The notes under the pieces are model-generated. The model worked only from the letters and a program-made list of their open reading frames with translations. It did no database searches and had not been told where the DNA came from. A stretch of DNA of 27,207 nucleotides from Heterotrichella gracilis (taxonomy: Eukaryota > Sar > Xanthophyceae > Tribonematales > Xanthonemataceae): the NCBI GenBank assembly GCA_032358255.1, contig JAULBX010028172.1, positions 4,197 to 31,403 of the forward strand, read 5' to 3'. Position numbers and translations under genes: made by a program. This document shows positions 18,001-22,275 of this stretch, piece after piece; the first letter of the stretch is position 1, and each line of letters starts with the position of its first letter.

Positions 18001-19053
18001 CCCCATACACATACCTTACCAGTGACGAATGCGACCTATTTTTTGCGTTATAATGTAACAGCAGCAAAAGGGGTGTGTTGCATTGCCCACTGTCTACACT
18101 GTCCTGGGAGTTCTCGTAACATATGTAACATATGTTACATTTCATGTGACACAAGGAGCCCACAAAGCCAATGACAGCCCACTTAGCCAGTGATACACAT
18201 CTGTCCCTATGATTGAAGTATTGCGTTAAGTTGGATATTGCATTGGATTGAATAAATTACGTGTGTCGCAGGCCCTTCCAGCTCCGGCTGCAAGCCGCTG
18301 GACCCTACCAGCTTTTGCTTTGACCAGCGGACGGATCCTACCAACCCAGAGTACGACCCAGCATGTGACCCGTACAACCCCACCAACTATTGCTACTTGC
18401 CGTGGGCAGACCCCATTGGGCCCCCGCCCCCCGATCCCGTGTACCTCAACATCACCGGCGCCACCACCACCACCGTCGCTGGCACCAGAACTGCGCACAT
18501 TAATGCTATCATGGACGCAGGTATGGTGGGGGCATACTTAATACAGGGTACATTACAATACAAAAAAAGCCCTTGGAGTATCTTATGCATTTCATGTAGT
18601 GTATATATATGAAGTTCTTTCATGTGTGCATGCATCTGGCTTTGTGTGTTGGTTTGTACATATGTGCTTGAAATTTCCCACCCTGTAATGATCATGGCTT
18701 ATTATATTATACGTGTTGCTCTCGCAGCGTGGGACATCGATCCAGTGGTCACCATGGGAGACAATGGCACCGACTCCATGCAGAGGCCGGTGAACGTGAA
18801 ATGTGCCGCCATTACCGCCGGAGCCACCTGCCCTGCCGCCCTGCCAGCAAATTTCAACGCCACAGTGCCAAATTACACCCCTGGGTGGCGCACCGGGACC
18901 TTGCCCGTGACAATCGATGTACCCGGCTTTGCCATGGGCGCAGCCAGCTACAACATCACGATCACTGCTGCGATGTACAAGGTGGAGACGATGGGCTCGT
19001 ACTCTGCAGATGAGGCGTCCAGCACCCACAGCAAGGTGGTTGCCCTCACCTAG
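1..19053 (+). CDS. Giant multi-exon gene for a modular secreted/surface protein, 5' partial
   Basis: I joined 37 exon segments (the first cut by the window edge) by reading for GT..AG borders and protein similarity between segments. All phases agree and give 6,290 coding bases, about 2,095 residues, ending at TAG 19051-19053. Order of parts: tandem beta-rich modules (exons 1-4, 5-7, 8-11), a long hydrophobic-beta region without cysteines (exons 12-19), a Cys-rich belt (20-22), alternating Ig-like and FN3-like segments (23-33), a six-Cys knot (34), a Pro/Cys linker (35) and a last FN3-like segment (36). N-x-S/T sequons are frequent, there is no transmembrane helix, and there is no C-terminal hydrophobic anchor. 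This suggests a secreted cell-wall or matrix glycoprotein. That role is inference; the family is not recognised. The N-terminus and signal peptide lie outside the window. Individual exons are listed separately. Confidence 0.85.
121..204 (+). pseudogene. Ghost copy of the exon-4/7 type 3' half
   Basis: Reads FAAQLGVDWAGTGSG, then VLLVYVSAN before a second GTGCGT donor at 205. It is intact in frame but has no clear matching front half. It could be the real exon end instead of 1-24. Confidence 0.55.
290..305 (+). repeat. Interstitial CCCTAAA telomere-like tract
   Basis: About four to five CCCTAAA/CCCTGAA heptamers (268-305) sit exactly where copy 2 of the 180-bp unit departs from copy 1. Copy 1 has a single CCTAAAT there. 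Confidence 0.7.
612..721 (+). pseudogene. Ghost exon-4/7 type copy with frameshift
   Basis: SLASVAARYA and, one frame over, CDYTGVGNGVGV and METMPLMYRSGN-like residues match the LAxxxGxxW...VYVSxN pattern column by column. It ends at a GTACGT donor at 722. The frameshift suggests decay. Confidence 0.5.
869..948 (+). pseudogene. Ghost copy of exon 1
   Basis: Nearly identical to the first 80 bases of exon 1, with the same CTCTGTGCAG acceptor, 197 bp upstream. It breaks at GAAGCTG and then meets a stop. The acceptor alone occurs a third time at 791-810. Confidence 0.8.
1066..1220 (+). CDS. Exon 1: module 1, first segment
   Basis: Acceptor TCTGTGCAG, donor GTAAGT, ends in phase 0. Reads GYDFEGTHYDPGVYLNAQGA and carries NVT, NAT and NST sequons. 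It aligns with exon 5 (LFLPGVYLQA... LDATDVAVTFALAKG) and more distantly with exon 8. The acceptor and first 80 bases are duplicated upstream at 869-948. Confidence 0.8.
1387..1424 (+). pseudogene. Ghost copy of exon 2 front
   Basis: GGTCCAG acceptor followed by VNISLIPG, matching VMGDISLIPG of exon 2, 101 bp upstream of the real acceptor. The frame dies after about 15 codons. Confidence 0.65.
1488..1631 (+). CDS. Exon 2: module 1, second segment
   Basis: Acceptor TTTTTTCCAG, donor GTAACA, phase 0 at both ends. Starts VMGDISLIPGILLLHGGAYS and ends TYTTPAQ. It is homologous to the first half of exon 6 (VAGNITIIPTLLTLRSGEYH). A broken copy of its first 40 bases lies 101 bp upstream. Confidence 0.82.
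1901..1949 (+). pseudogene. Ghost copy of exon 3 front
   Basis: CTCCAG acceptor, then IGAWVPNI and, after a one-base shift, LVDMTVAV. This matches IAAGAPKFLVDMSAANV of exon 3, 113 bp upstream. Confidence 0.65.
2014..2173 (+). CDS. Exon 3: module 1, third segment
   Basis: Acceptor CACTTGCAG, donor GTGCGA, ends in phase 1. Starts IAAGAPKFLVDMSAANVDLS and contains LWPDVPQAVLDSLQSVSF. It is homologous to the second half of exon 6 and to exon 10. Ghost copies of its front (1901-1949) and back (2297-2378) flank it on both sides. Confidence 0.82.
2297..2378 (+). pseudogene. Ghost copy of exon 3 back with donor
   Basis: WPDVPQAVLDLLQSVIF, about 90 percent identical to 2092-2173 by eye and followed by a GTATGT donor at 2379. 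The copy lies 205 bp downstream and has no acceptor of its own. Confidence 0.8.
2408..2457 (+). pseudogene. Ghost copy of exon 4 middle
   Basis: TRNDGVLLLTVG then a TGA, against TRKDGVLFVTVGW of exon 4, which begins 155 bp further on. Confidence 0.7.
2563..2769 (+). CDS. Exon 4: module 1, last segment
   Basis: Acceptor CCTTTGCAG, donor GTGAGT, phase 1 at both ends. Starts GVYELLAVHSSGSM, contains TLAADFGYSWDSG and ends SVVYVSQN. It is homologous to exon 7 and to the exon-end copies at 1-24 and 121-204. It closes module 1. Confidence 0.82.
2983..3117 (+). pseudogene. Ghost copy of exon 5 and local duplicate
   Basis: PGVYPHVAALDAT at 3016-3054 matches PGVYLQALVTIAALDAT of exon 5. The stretch around TTGGATACATTGCATCCCATGG recurs about 107 bp later as TTGGTTCCATTGCAACCCATGG. 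Confidence 0.6.
3141..3295 (+). CDS. Exon 5: module 2, first segment
   Basis: Acceptor TTTTCCACAG, donor GTAAGT, ends in phase 0. Reads VTAGVTVNGTLFLPGVYLQA. It has the same length (155 bases) and phases as exon 1, which supports tandem duplication of a whole exon set. Confidence 0.82.
3391..3504. mobile_element. MITE with 28-bp perfect terminal inverted repeats
   Basis: The element is 114 bp. Bases 3391-3418 are the exact reverse complement of 3477-3504, and TA lies on both sides (3389-3390, 3505-3506). The TA target duplication and small non-coding core fit a Tc1/mariner-type MITE. It sits in intron 5 and creates a false upstream extension of the exon 6 frame. Confidence 0.85.
3579..3882 (+). 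CDS. Exon 6: module 2, fused second and third segments
   Basis: Acceptor TGTCTGCAG, donor GTGCGC, phase 0 in and phase 1 out. At 304 bases it equals exon 2 (144) plus exon 3 (160), joined without an intron at TTTAQQTGGAPKYLVDM. The open frame runs back into intron 5 to 3378, but that part is MITE sequence and not coding. Confidence 0.83.
4025..4083 (+). pseudogene. Ghost copy of exon 7 middle
   Basis: After a CCTTGCAG acceptor, CTGATGTACTTATCGCTG matches CTGATGTACCTGGCGTTG in exon 7 (LMYLSLFL against LMYLALSL). The copy is about 205 bp upstream. Confidence 0.6.
4172..4356 (+). CDS. Exon 7: module 2, last segment
   Basis: Acceptor GTCCTCGCAG, donor GTACGG, ends in phase 0. Starts GVYRFSALHSSGLALAAAMD, with DIASGLGFDWSAD near the end, parallel to exon 4. 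A broken copy of its middle (LMYLSLFL against LMYLALSL) lies upstream at 4025-4083. Confidence 0.8.
4590..4769 (+). CDS. Exon 8: module 3, first segment
   Basis: Acceptor CTGGTGCAG, donor GTAAGT, phase 0 at both ends. Reads IQYVPTKAGYLGYQTEDGLL then APGAYVSAGI. The beginning matches the end of exon 4 (IQYVPTKAG against VVYVSQNG) and the rest matches exon 5, so the 4/5 border intron has no counterpart here. Confidence 0.8.
4970..4993 (+). pseudogene. Ghost acceptor and start of exon 9
   Basis: CTTGTGCAG followed by WEDSISPN, against CTTGTGTAG and WDGSFSPI of exon 9 at 5047. It then runs into CCCTAAA repeats and a stop. Confidence 0.6.
5047..5140 (+). CDS. Exon 9: module 3, second segment
   Basis: Acceptor TTGTGTAG, donor GTGGGT, ends in phase 1. 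Starts WDGSFSPIDHLTITSASFNA and ends GLKGTLTG. It corresponds to the second segment of modules 1 and 2. A similar acceptor plus WEDSISPN lies 77 bp upstream and hits a stop. Confidence 0.75.
5400..5607 (+). CDS. Exon 10: module 3, third segment
   Basis: Acceptor CACTGCGCAG, donor GTAGGG, phase 1 in and 2 out. Contains LWPDTPGVVLDFLDPVSF, which aligns with LWPDVPQAVLDSLQSVSF of exon 3. An in-frame TAG directly follows the donor, so splicing here is needed to continue. Confidence 0.78.
5814..6009 (+). CDS. Exon 11: module 3, last segment
   Basis: Acceptor TTTCCTGCAG, donor GTGCGG, ends in phase 0. Reads KTGKKMAIAAVPDLTSKQAV and LNALSLSASDVTLAVDPI. It sits where exons 4 and 7 sit in modules 1 and 2 but is strongly diverged. 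Confidence 0.78.
6287..6389 (+). CDS. Exon 12 of the giant gene
   Basis: Acceptor CTTTGTAG, donor GTGAGT, ends in phase 1. Reads VDFAFGLTASGKDISFFLEA and ends IAIDILDPT. This is the start of a Cys-free, beta-rich stretch with alternating hydrophobic residues. Confidence 0.75.
6545..6630 (+). pseudogene. Possible ghost copy of exon 12
   Basis: GLAFGSTLNPITYNIAVVLG shares the FAFG...IAIDILDPTS layout of exon 12 (6287-6389), about 255 bp downstream. The similarity is weaker than for the other ghosts. Confidence 0.4.
6866..6983 (+). CDS. Exon 13 of the giant gene
   Basis: Acceptor CCCCCGCAG, donor GTAAGT, phase 1 in and 2 out. Reads NVMFSIGARVEGGPTGTFVT and ends NYPFIVVK. An in-frame TAA in the donor context makes splicing necessary. 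Confidence 0.75.
7494..7635 (+). CDS. Exon 14 of the giant gene
   Basis: Acceptor GGTTGCAG, donor GTGCGT, ends in phase 0. Reads YLLAKIKLRVGPTAVQSFYL then DASTRIVGVDANTSM. A decayed copy of VQSFYLDASTR follows at 7729-7775. Confidence 0.78.
7727..7775 (+). pseudogene. Ghost copy of exon 14 middle
   Basis: VRSFNLDASSRTV then a stop, matching VQSFYLDASTRIVGVD of exon 14. The offset is about 190 bp. Confidence 0.65.
7987..8119 (+). CDS. Exon 15 of the giant gene
   Basis: Acceptor CTCCACTAG, donor GTAGGG, ends in phase 1. Reads VTIGSFDLEGALKAMGVSAS and contains VAISCATKTVVTL, with the only Cys of this part of the protein. Confidence 0.75.
8524..8642 (+). CDS. Exon 16 of the giant gene
   Basis: Acceptor TTCCATTCCAG, donor GTGCGG, ends in phase 0. 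Reads GATINQGFKLNAGINLLGIQ then STVFFQMTTDGVDFSVTLNM, with a clear beta alternation. Confidence 0.77.
8810..8935 (+). repeat. Two tandem ghost copies near exon 17
   Basis: TTGCATTGTG...GGAAGCTCCATCC occurs twice, 77 bp apart. The GGAAGCTCCATC core (GSSI) resembles GGAAACTCAATC (GNSI), the start of exon 17 at 9016. Confidence 0.5.
9016..9065 (+). CDS. Exon 17 of the giant gene (50 bases)
   Basis: Acceptor CACGTGCAG, donor GTAAGT, ends in phase 2. Reads GNSIKSVLDDAQSAVDD with the next exon. This is a short exon, probably helical. Two decayed copies of GNSIKS-like sequence precede it. Confidence 0.7.
9484..9538 (+). pseudogene. Ghost copy of exon 18 back
   Basis: MYDAFTCNPAWVRFKFPG matches LHDAFTFNSASVQLKITKS. 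The 14 bases ACGATGCCTTCACA are shared exactly. It lies 210 bp upstream. Confidence 0.7.
9659..9755 (+). CDS. Exon 18 of the giant gene
   Basis: Acceptor CTTTTGCAG, donor GTTAGT, ends in phase 0. Reads ALGIKLANIGIVLHDAFTFN then SASVQLKITKSE. A ghost copy (MYDAFTCNPAWVRFK) lies at 9484-9538. Confidence 0.75.
10057..10201 (+). CDS. Exon 19 of the giant gene
   Basis: Acceptor CTCCTCAG, donor GTGAGG, ends in phase 1. Reads VFMRVVADLTILSQHVSIDL and ends SFFTDHFMKG. It is the last segment before the Cys-rich belt. Confidence 0.78.
10251..10299 (+). other. Ghost of exon 19 end, or a 27-base microexon
   Basis: AVPFSDDQWYHFIKG resembles SIVSFFTDHFMKG at the end of exon 19. Bases 10273-10299 have a CTTCTCAG acceptor and a GTGTCC donor and would add nine residues (DDQWYHFIK) without changing phase. 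Confidence 0.4.
10473..10515. repeat. GTACGT hexamer microsatellite
   Basis: About seven GTACGT units, a perfect purine-pyrimidine alternation, 30 bases upstream of exon 20. Confidence 0.9.
10546..10698 (+). CDS. Exon 20: start of Cys-rich belt
   Basis: Acceptor CCTTTCAG, donor GTGCGG, phase 1 at both ends. Seven cysteines in 51 residues, starting GYCTKDSVFMDSCSLVSPSC and then GVCWNCGAGLDFFTQGC. This spacing is typical of disulfide-rich extracellular protist domains; no named family is assigned. Confidence 0.8.
10968..11034 (+). CDS. Exon 21: Cys-rich belt
   Basis: Acceptor CTTATGCAG, donor GTACGT, phase 1 in and 2 out. Reads GGKNCPAGMDNVASVCYGQC. With exon 22 it forms a C..VCYxxCP..CWxxCP pattern resembling the GLCYxxC repeats seen in many secreted protist proteins (recall, not searched). 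Confidence 0.78.
11177..11230 (+). pseudogene. Ghost copy of exon 21
   Basis: GGCGTGGACAATGTAGCAAG then AGCTACAAGCAATGCC matches GGTATGGACAATGTGGCGAG and TGCTACGGGCAATGCC of exon 21. The offset is about 197 bp and the frame is broken. Confidence 0.7.
11361..11703 (+). CDS. Exon 22: end of Cys-rich belt plus beta domain
   Basis: Acceptor CATTTGTAG, donor GTAAGA, ends in phase 0. At 343 bases it is the longest exon. Its ten cysteines include APDKFFGKCWGRCPLNSLDC and PPPTCSCSG. It then continues as a beta segment with SVTVMTCNGC, similar to later ITCVG and ITIICGG strands. Confidence 0.82.
11960..12206 (+). CDS. Exon 23: Ig-like segment
   Basis: Acceptor AATGTACAG, donor GTGAGA, ends in phase 1. 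Reads YNSMTFVRDPAGYTPGQPGL. Its second half, WQCIRRGEGTYTLSVA...DIYCLG, has a Cys pair spanning two beta strands. The same layout recurs in exons 27 and 33. Confidence 0.8.
12361..12512 (+). CDS. Exon 24: FN3-like segment, first half
   Basis: Acceptor GTACACACAG, donor GTGGGT, ends in phase 0. Reads DPYGAFTTNYVVFNALQSDT, then a Ser/Pro-rich loop. The 3' splice region is itself a tandem duplicate (ACCCCTTGTACA at 12311-12322 and 12344-12355). Confidence 0.77.
12723..12752 (+). pseudogene. Ghost copy of exon 25 start
   Basis: TGGGCGATTGAGGTGCAG (WAIEVQ then a stop) matches TGGGCAATCGAGGTGCGG at exon 25. It lies 202 bp upstream. Confidence 0.65.
12926..13121 (+). CDS. Exon 25: FN3-like segment, second half
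   Basis: Acceptor CATTTGCAG, donor GTGAGT, ends in phase 1. Reads WAIEVRPTGQYTIVATVPIQ, then IGNLVSGSSYWLVPVATWNG, the 'L-x-G-xx-Y-x-V-x-V' shape of an FN3 F strand. FN3 is inference from pattern only. Confidence 0.78.
13359..13501 (+). CDS. Exon 26: Ig-like segment, first half
   Basis: Acceptor TTGCACAG, donor GTGGGT, ends in phase 0. Reads ANVDAAAPAALDLPDQTLLV, then ATDCNGQKGGNWVAFK. It pairs with exon 27. Confidence 0.78.
13632..13710 (+). repeat. Two 36-bp direct repeats in intron 26
   Basis: GCGGCRAGGTTCTAGAGGC and the following 17 bases occur at 13632-13667 and 13675-13710 with one mismatch. No exon similarity. Confidence 0.85.
13787..14030 (+). CDS. Exon 27: Ig-like segment, second half
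   Basis: Acceptor CCCACCAG, donor GTACGG, ends in phase 1. Reads VTTNNGVIANAPSDAPLTTL, then DVVCAKPGVVTAVAKFYC and NATITCVG. It aligns with exon 33 (FCTQVGEVHLLASM, NITIICGG). Confidence 0.8.
14181..14213 (+). pseudogene. Possible ghost copy of exon 28 start
   Basis: CTCTCAG acceptor then GGCAAGGGCACTGCCTCCATC (in two parts) resembles GGCCAGGGAAACGTCACCATC. It lies 98 bp upstream of exon 28. Confidence 0.4.
14279..14466 (+). CDS. Exon 28: FN3-like segment, first half
   Basis: Acceptor GCTTTGTAG, donor GTGAGA, ends in phase 0. Reads GQGNVTITSTKQDANQKDKV then VAVAFTVDMNGVYQPG. It carries an N-glycosylation sequon (NVT). Confidence 0.78.
14862..15033 (+). CDS. Exon 29: FN3-like segment, second half
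   Basis: Acceptor TGTATGAAG (unusual, purine before AG, preceded by a T9 tract), donor GTGAGT, ends in phase 1. Reads VEIGFSTNTLVPPRPYIGAP, then GLQPEAVYTFSVSVRYMSG, an FN3-type F strand. Confidence 0.76.
15405..15591 (+). CDS. Exon 30 of the giant gene
   Basis: Acceptor TTGCTTGCAG, donor GTGAGT, phase 1 in and 2 out. Reads FIAPKPTVSGLAFSEKTYVD and ends VGVSISCR. It opens another FN3-like pair with exon 31. Confidence 0.78.
16110..16366 (+). CDS. Exon 31 of the giant gene
   Basis: Acceptor GCCTGCGCAG, donor GTGCGC, phase 2 in and 1 out. Reads SSGTIANGAPLQGCGVMAAT, then FSRLPTEGYYRFLINTATNS, an FN3-like 'L-x-G-Y-Y-x-F-x-I-x-T-A-x-N' strand pair. Confidence 0.8.
16545..16714 (+). CDS. Exon 32: Ig-like segment, first half
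   Basis: Acceptor CTTCACCGCAG, donor GTAATT, ends in phase 0. Reads AATGPATVAILNYITTPNPK and ends SDINFQ. It is parallel to exon 26 (NWVAFK). Confidence 0.78.
17126..17315 (+). CDS. Exon 33: Ig-like segment, second half
   Basis: Acceptor ATGTTATAG, donor GTGAGG, ends in phase 1. Reads VVSGGFSWSSATWTRATDKS and ends VPYNITIICGG. A decayed copy of its last 50 bases follows at 17397-17448. Confidence 0.8.
17397..17448 (+). pseudogene. Ghost copy of exon 33 end
   Basis: AGCACTGGCCAGGTGGTG and CAACATCACCATC match AGCACAGGCCAAATGGTG and CAACATTACCATC of exon 33. It lies 131 bp downstream, with a frameshift between the two blocks. Confidence 0.7.
17732..17818 (+). CDS. Exon 34: six-Cys knot
   Basis: Acceptor GCGTTACAG, donor GTGGGT, phase 1 at both ends. 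Reads DIQCGDNSCTPGEGCDCQDC. CGDxxCxPGExCxCxxC is a recurring small disulfide motif of secreted bacterial and protist proteins, often a linker between domains (recall of the pattern). Confidence 0.8.
18272..18520 (+). CDS. Exon 35: Cys/Pro linker
   Basis: Acceptor TGTGTCGCAG, donor GTATGG, phase 1 at both ends. Reads GPSSSGCKPLDPTSFCFDQR, then Asn/Pro-rich repeats (DPTNPEYDP, DPYNPTNY) and a GPPPPDP proline run before the next beta strand. Confidence 0.78.
18728..19053 (+). CDS. Exon 36: last exon of the giant gene
   Basis: Acceptor GCTCTCGCAG, stop TAG 19051-19053. Reads AWDIDPVVTMGDNGTDSMQR with NGT, NAT, NYT and NIT sequons. The final strand ASYNITITAAMYK is FN3-like and the tail ends HSKVVALT. 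No hydrophobic anchor, so the protein is probably soluble or wall-bound rather than GPI-anchored. Confidence 0.83.
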
Positions 19054-19859
19054 TCAAATTTGCAAGTCAAATTAGCAAAATCAGATGGATATACACGTGT
19101 TGAATCCGTGTGGAAATATACGTGTAGACATGTGGGGTTACATGTGGGATTATTTTGAGGCGTAGAATTTACTTTACTTTTTTTTTGGTCTAGATGTGAA
19201 GAGAAAGTCTACAGGGTAGTTGATGCAATTGGATTAGATCAACCGGGGGCAGAGCAGGTTTGTTGCTGCCCCGCCTATCTGAGTCGGTCAACATTACTTT
19301 TTTTGCGAAGTGGCGCCCTGTAGTGCAAGACTAGCAGGATCCACGTTTCTTCTGTGACAATGATGACGTTACTTGTATGGTTTCTTCCTTTACTCATTCG
19401 GCCTAAGGTTGCTCTGCATTTGGCAATGTTTACCCGGTGTGACAGTAAATGTTGGCATAGTTGCCGTTCGAGAATTGATCTACCGTTTTTGTGCAGCTAT
19501 TATTATGCGTACCTACTATGGCCTGCGCCAATGATTGTGTAATTTTCTTGTTATATGTACTTGAGAGAGTTTTGTAACAACTACTAGGTGAGCTGACTGT
19601 TAGGCTAGCTAGTTAGCAACAATAGTCGTTTTAGATACTAGGTGAGCTAACCATTAGGCCAGCTAGTTAGCAACAGTATACTATAGTTGCTATAGATACT
19701 AGTCTAGGTTAGTGGCACTGTATGGTTTTTGATAAATGTAAGCAGGCAACGCCAAGGCTTGGTATTTAGAACCGTTATAAATACTTGGCAGAAGGAGCCT
19801 TCTGCCATATATGTTATATATGTTTCCGCCTTGTCATATAATATAATGAATCCAAGCAC
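19054..19859 (+). other. 3' flank/UTR of the giant gene
   Basis: No exon was found. TGTAA at 19538-19542 fits the green-algal poly(A) signal at a plausible distance from the stop; another TGTAA is near 19573. The actual cleavage site cannot be told from sequence. Confidence 0.4.
19583..19710. repeat. Diverged tandem repeat, about 54-60 bp unit
   Basis: ACTAGGTGAGCT and TAGGCYAGCTAGTTAGCAAC recur at 19583 and 19637, with a third start (ACTAGTCTAGG) at 19697. AT-rich, non-coding. Confidence 0.8.
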
Positions 19860-19938
19860 ATGATGAAGATGATCTTCAATGACATGGCTTGCAAGCACTC
19901 CCACACGTGCTGCGGGGGTGGCTTGGTCGACAGCTGCA
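19860..19938 (+). other. Exon-like Cys-rich fragment of unknown identity
   Basis: ATG-led reading with MACKHSHTCCGGGLVDSCNG before a GTATGA donor. It could be the first exon of a gene interrupted by the retroelement downstream, or chance. No partner exon was found. Confidence 0.2.
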
Positions 19939-20127
19939 ATGGTATGAGCTGCCCCCTACCCCACACCACTGCCTCTCCATCTCGCCTGGCAGCGCATATG
20001 CTACTGATATTGCATTGCTACAAGTCGTTGTGGCAATATGTGACTCTTTGTTGCAGGAAAGGAAAGGGAGTGCTTCAGAGGGCAGCCCTGTATTGTCGCT
20101 GTTATAGTCATGACATGTCTATTTTGA

Positions 20128-20907
20128 TGCATTGCCATAGACAGTGCTTGCAGCATCTACCAAATATGCAAACAACTACTCCACCCAAGGCTCCTACGAA
20201 TGCACAAACACCAACCTCTGCTGGCTGCAATTGTAGACAGCCTGCGCCAGCTGGAAAACTCTGAAAGCATCACAATTATCAAGGTCAAAGCACACTCCGG
20301 AATAGTAGGTAATTGGCATGCAGATGCAGCAGCCAAACATGCCGCACAAAATAAGGAAACAGTGCAAACCACAGCCAGAGATTATGCTCACACACCATGG
20401 CGGAACATGCATTGGGCATACCACCCAACCCAGCAATCCACACATGACGAGCAATTGGATGCAAATCAATCACCTCCCTGCCCACAACCCTTTGAAGGCC
20501 TCAACAGCCAGCTCAAAACACACCTGCTAGATTCCCACAAATTAGGCAAATCCAACACTGGCACCATTTACTACAACCTTTTGAAGGAAATTGCCCCACA
20601 AACAATACCAGAAATATCTCACAAATTTCTGACCAACAAAAACATATCATTTGCAGAAAGGAAACATACACTGCAGTACAGATATGGAGGCCTTTATACT
20701 AGTAAACTAGCCTAAAGATATGGCCACACACCAACACCATACTGCATGCAATGTGGGGCAATGGACGGGGGACATCACTCAATCAGCGGGTGTCCTGCAA
20801 TAAAGAAACTTGTGATAGAGCGCCACAATGCGGCAGCTAGACACATAATGAAAGCTGTAGCCGATGGACATTTGGGTGGTGCCCTCATCATGGCCGACGT
20901 GGGCGAT
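20128..20907 (+). pseudogene. Retroelement RNase H and zinc-finger region, broken
   Basis: One frame reads IDSACSIYQICKQLLHPRLL, then the KAHSG motif, then the conserved LQYRYGGLYTSKLA. It meets TAA 20713-20715, continues with RYGHTPTPYCMQCGAM and GGHHSISGC, then IERHNAAARHIMKAV. The RNase H Asp (IDS) and the Asp of HADAAAK are kept, but the usual Glu of GNExAD is Trp. Upstream of 20128 the frame is lost (TGA and frameshifts near 20080-20127), so it cannot be functional. Confidence 0.75.
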
Positions 20908-21391
20908 GCAGAAAATGGCTGAAGCAGGATTTCACACTAAACCAGCCGCACATATTCCTGAAACAGTCCTCCCTGGCATTGATGCTTTCATCAGGAATTC
21001 CCTAAAACCAGATGGTCTCCTCGTATCAAATATAACCCAGCCCATCCCACAGCGCAAAGTACACGTAATTGAAATTAAATATGCTGCTGACACAAATACC
21101 AATAAGCAAGAAACGCGGGCACAGGAACAGCATAGCAGCCTAGAGAACATATTTCAACCTGCGGGATACTCTCCAAACCACATATCCTGAAATACCATGG
21201 TGATTGGGGTGGGAGGAACCATATATACCGAAAACCTAACAACTCTCACCGCTTTAGGAGTCTTAGAGTCACAGGCTGAAAAGACACTCACTAAGATCCA
21301 CCTTACATCAGTTCAACAATGTTTACACAAAACATACTGTTTTATGCTGCACTGCAACAATCAGAACATATCTAGACGGGGAATAGGCTAA
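20908..21391 (+). pseudogene. Retroelement C-terminal restriction-like endonuclease, broken
   Basis: A one-base shift near 20908-20918 moves the frame to KMAEAGFHTKPAAHIPETVL, then KPDGLLV and VIEIKYAAD, the PD...ExK active-site pattern. TGA at 21188-21190 interrupts it. The reading resumes in the same frame as VIGVGGTIYTENLTTLTALG and ends at TAA 21389-21391. In relatives this C-terminal part follows the RNase H and zinc finger. Confidence 0.7.
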
Positions 21392-22224
21392 CGTCATTAA
21401 CCGGCACTCCCAGGGTAATTATTATTTATTCCTTGAGGAGGGCACCAAACACATATGGTAGAGGACATAGTAGACAGGAGAGCATTGCCCTTCTCTCTGC
21501 TAATTCCTCTTCCTTGACCAACGCGCTTGTTCAAGGACAGGCTGTGTAGCTATTTAAATATTTATTTCATGTATATTTTGTACACCTGTTTCTTGATTTA
21601 ATCTAATAATTTATTAATAATTCACAACACATATGTCATGGTGACGTGTGACGTTCACTGAGTGGCCATGGCATACATGGCATTGCACCGCCCTGCAGCC
21701 AATGGATTCGATTGGTTGTGGTGCAAGGAACGCAAGTACTACCTAGTAGTAATTAGGATAAGTTGTGGGTAAGCGCAAAGAGAATAAGTAGTGTTAAGCC
21801 TAGCATGCATGTCTGAGGCCATAAACTGCTGTATGGGCAAGCAGAGAGGCGGAGTTGTGTAAATGTGGGGTACCGCATTGTGCCATTTTATGGGCTAAAA
21901 GCTTGCAAGCACTCTACTAACAGCTCGCTCATCTCCACCAGCCTGCCTTCCCACATATCCCACATGGCGTACCTATGAAGGGAGGGGGCATAGAGATCAG
22001 GGTGTTGCCTCAAGTAGGGCGCACAGCTATAGATTGTTAAATATTGTTAACCAGTTTTGTTCATTGTTGAATAGTACAAAGAACATCGTCATCGCTTTTA
22101 CATCTTTTCATTATTTAGTGTTCAATACGGTTCAGGCGGGTTTGGCACATTTAGCCAGATTTGGCAAAGAGTAGGTGGGGAAGGCAATGGTGCTGGGTTG
22201 CTCATCCCTCAAATGACGCATGAT
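21392..22224. other. Intergenic, no gene seen
   Basis: AT-rich to about 21640, then mixed composition. Short open frames only, no splice-compatible protein-like segments and no RNA gene recognised. Confidence 0.5.
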
Positions 22225-22273
22225 GATCACAGGGGTAATATTCAGTAGGATGGTGAGTAATACCCTTGTGATC
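22225..22273. repeat. Imperfect inverted repeat (16-bp arms, 14 matches)
   Basis: GATCACAGGGGTAATA at 22225-22240 pairs with 22258-22273 across a 17-base loop. It could be a hairpin or a small foldback element. Confidence 0.7.
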
Positions 22274-22275
22274 AC

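Larger units (their letters stand above)
20128..21391 (+). mobile_element. 5'-truncated non-LTR retrotransposon remnant (Dualen/RandI-like?)
   Basis: Three parts in order: RNase H (ITIIKVKAHSGIVGN, then HADAAAK), a zinc finger (CMQC...HH...GC) and a PD-(D/E)XK endonuclease (KPDGLLV...HVIEIKYAAD). No reverse transcriptase remains upstream. RNase H plus a C-terminal restriction-like nuclease is the layout known for Dualen/RandI LINEs of Chlamydomonas; the assignment is inference. The element's ends and target duplication are not visible. Confidence 0.75.

Noticed and set aside
18118..18140. TGTAACATATGTTACA palindrome as a regulatory site
   Set aside because: A single short AT-rich palindrome inside an intron; expected by chance and no partner copy seen.
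20200..20202. ATG as start of the RNase H frame
   Set aside because: Homology continues upstream (IDSACSIYQICKQ), so this Met is internal to a truncated element.
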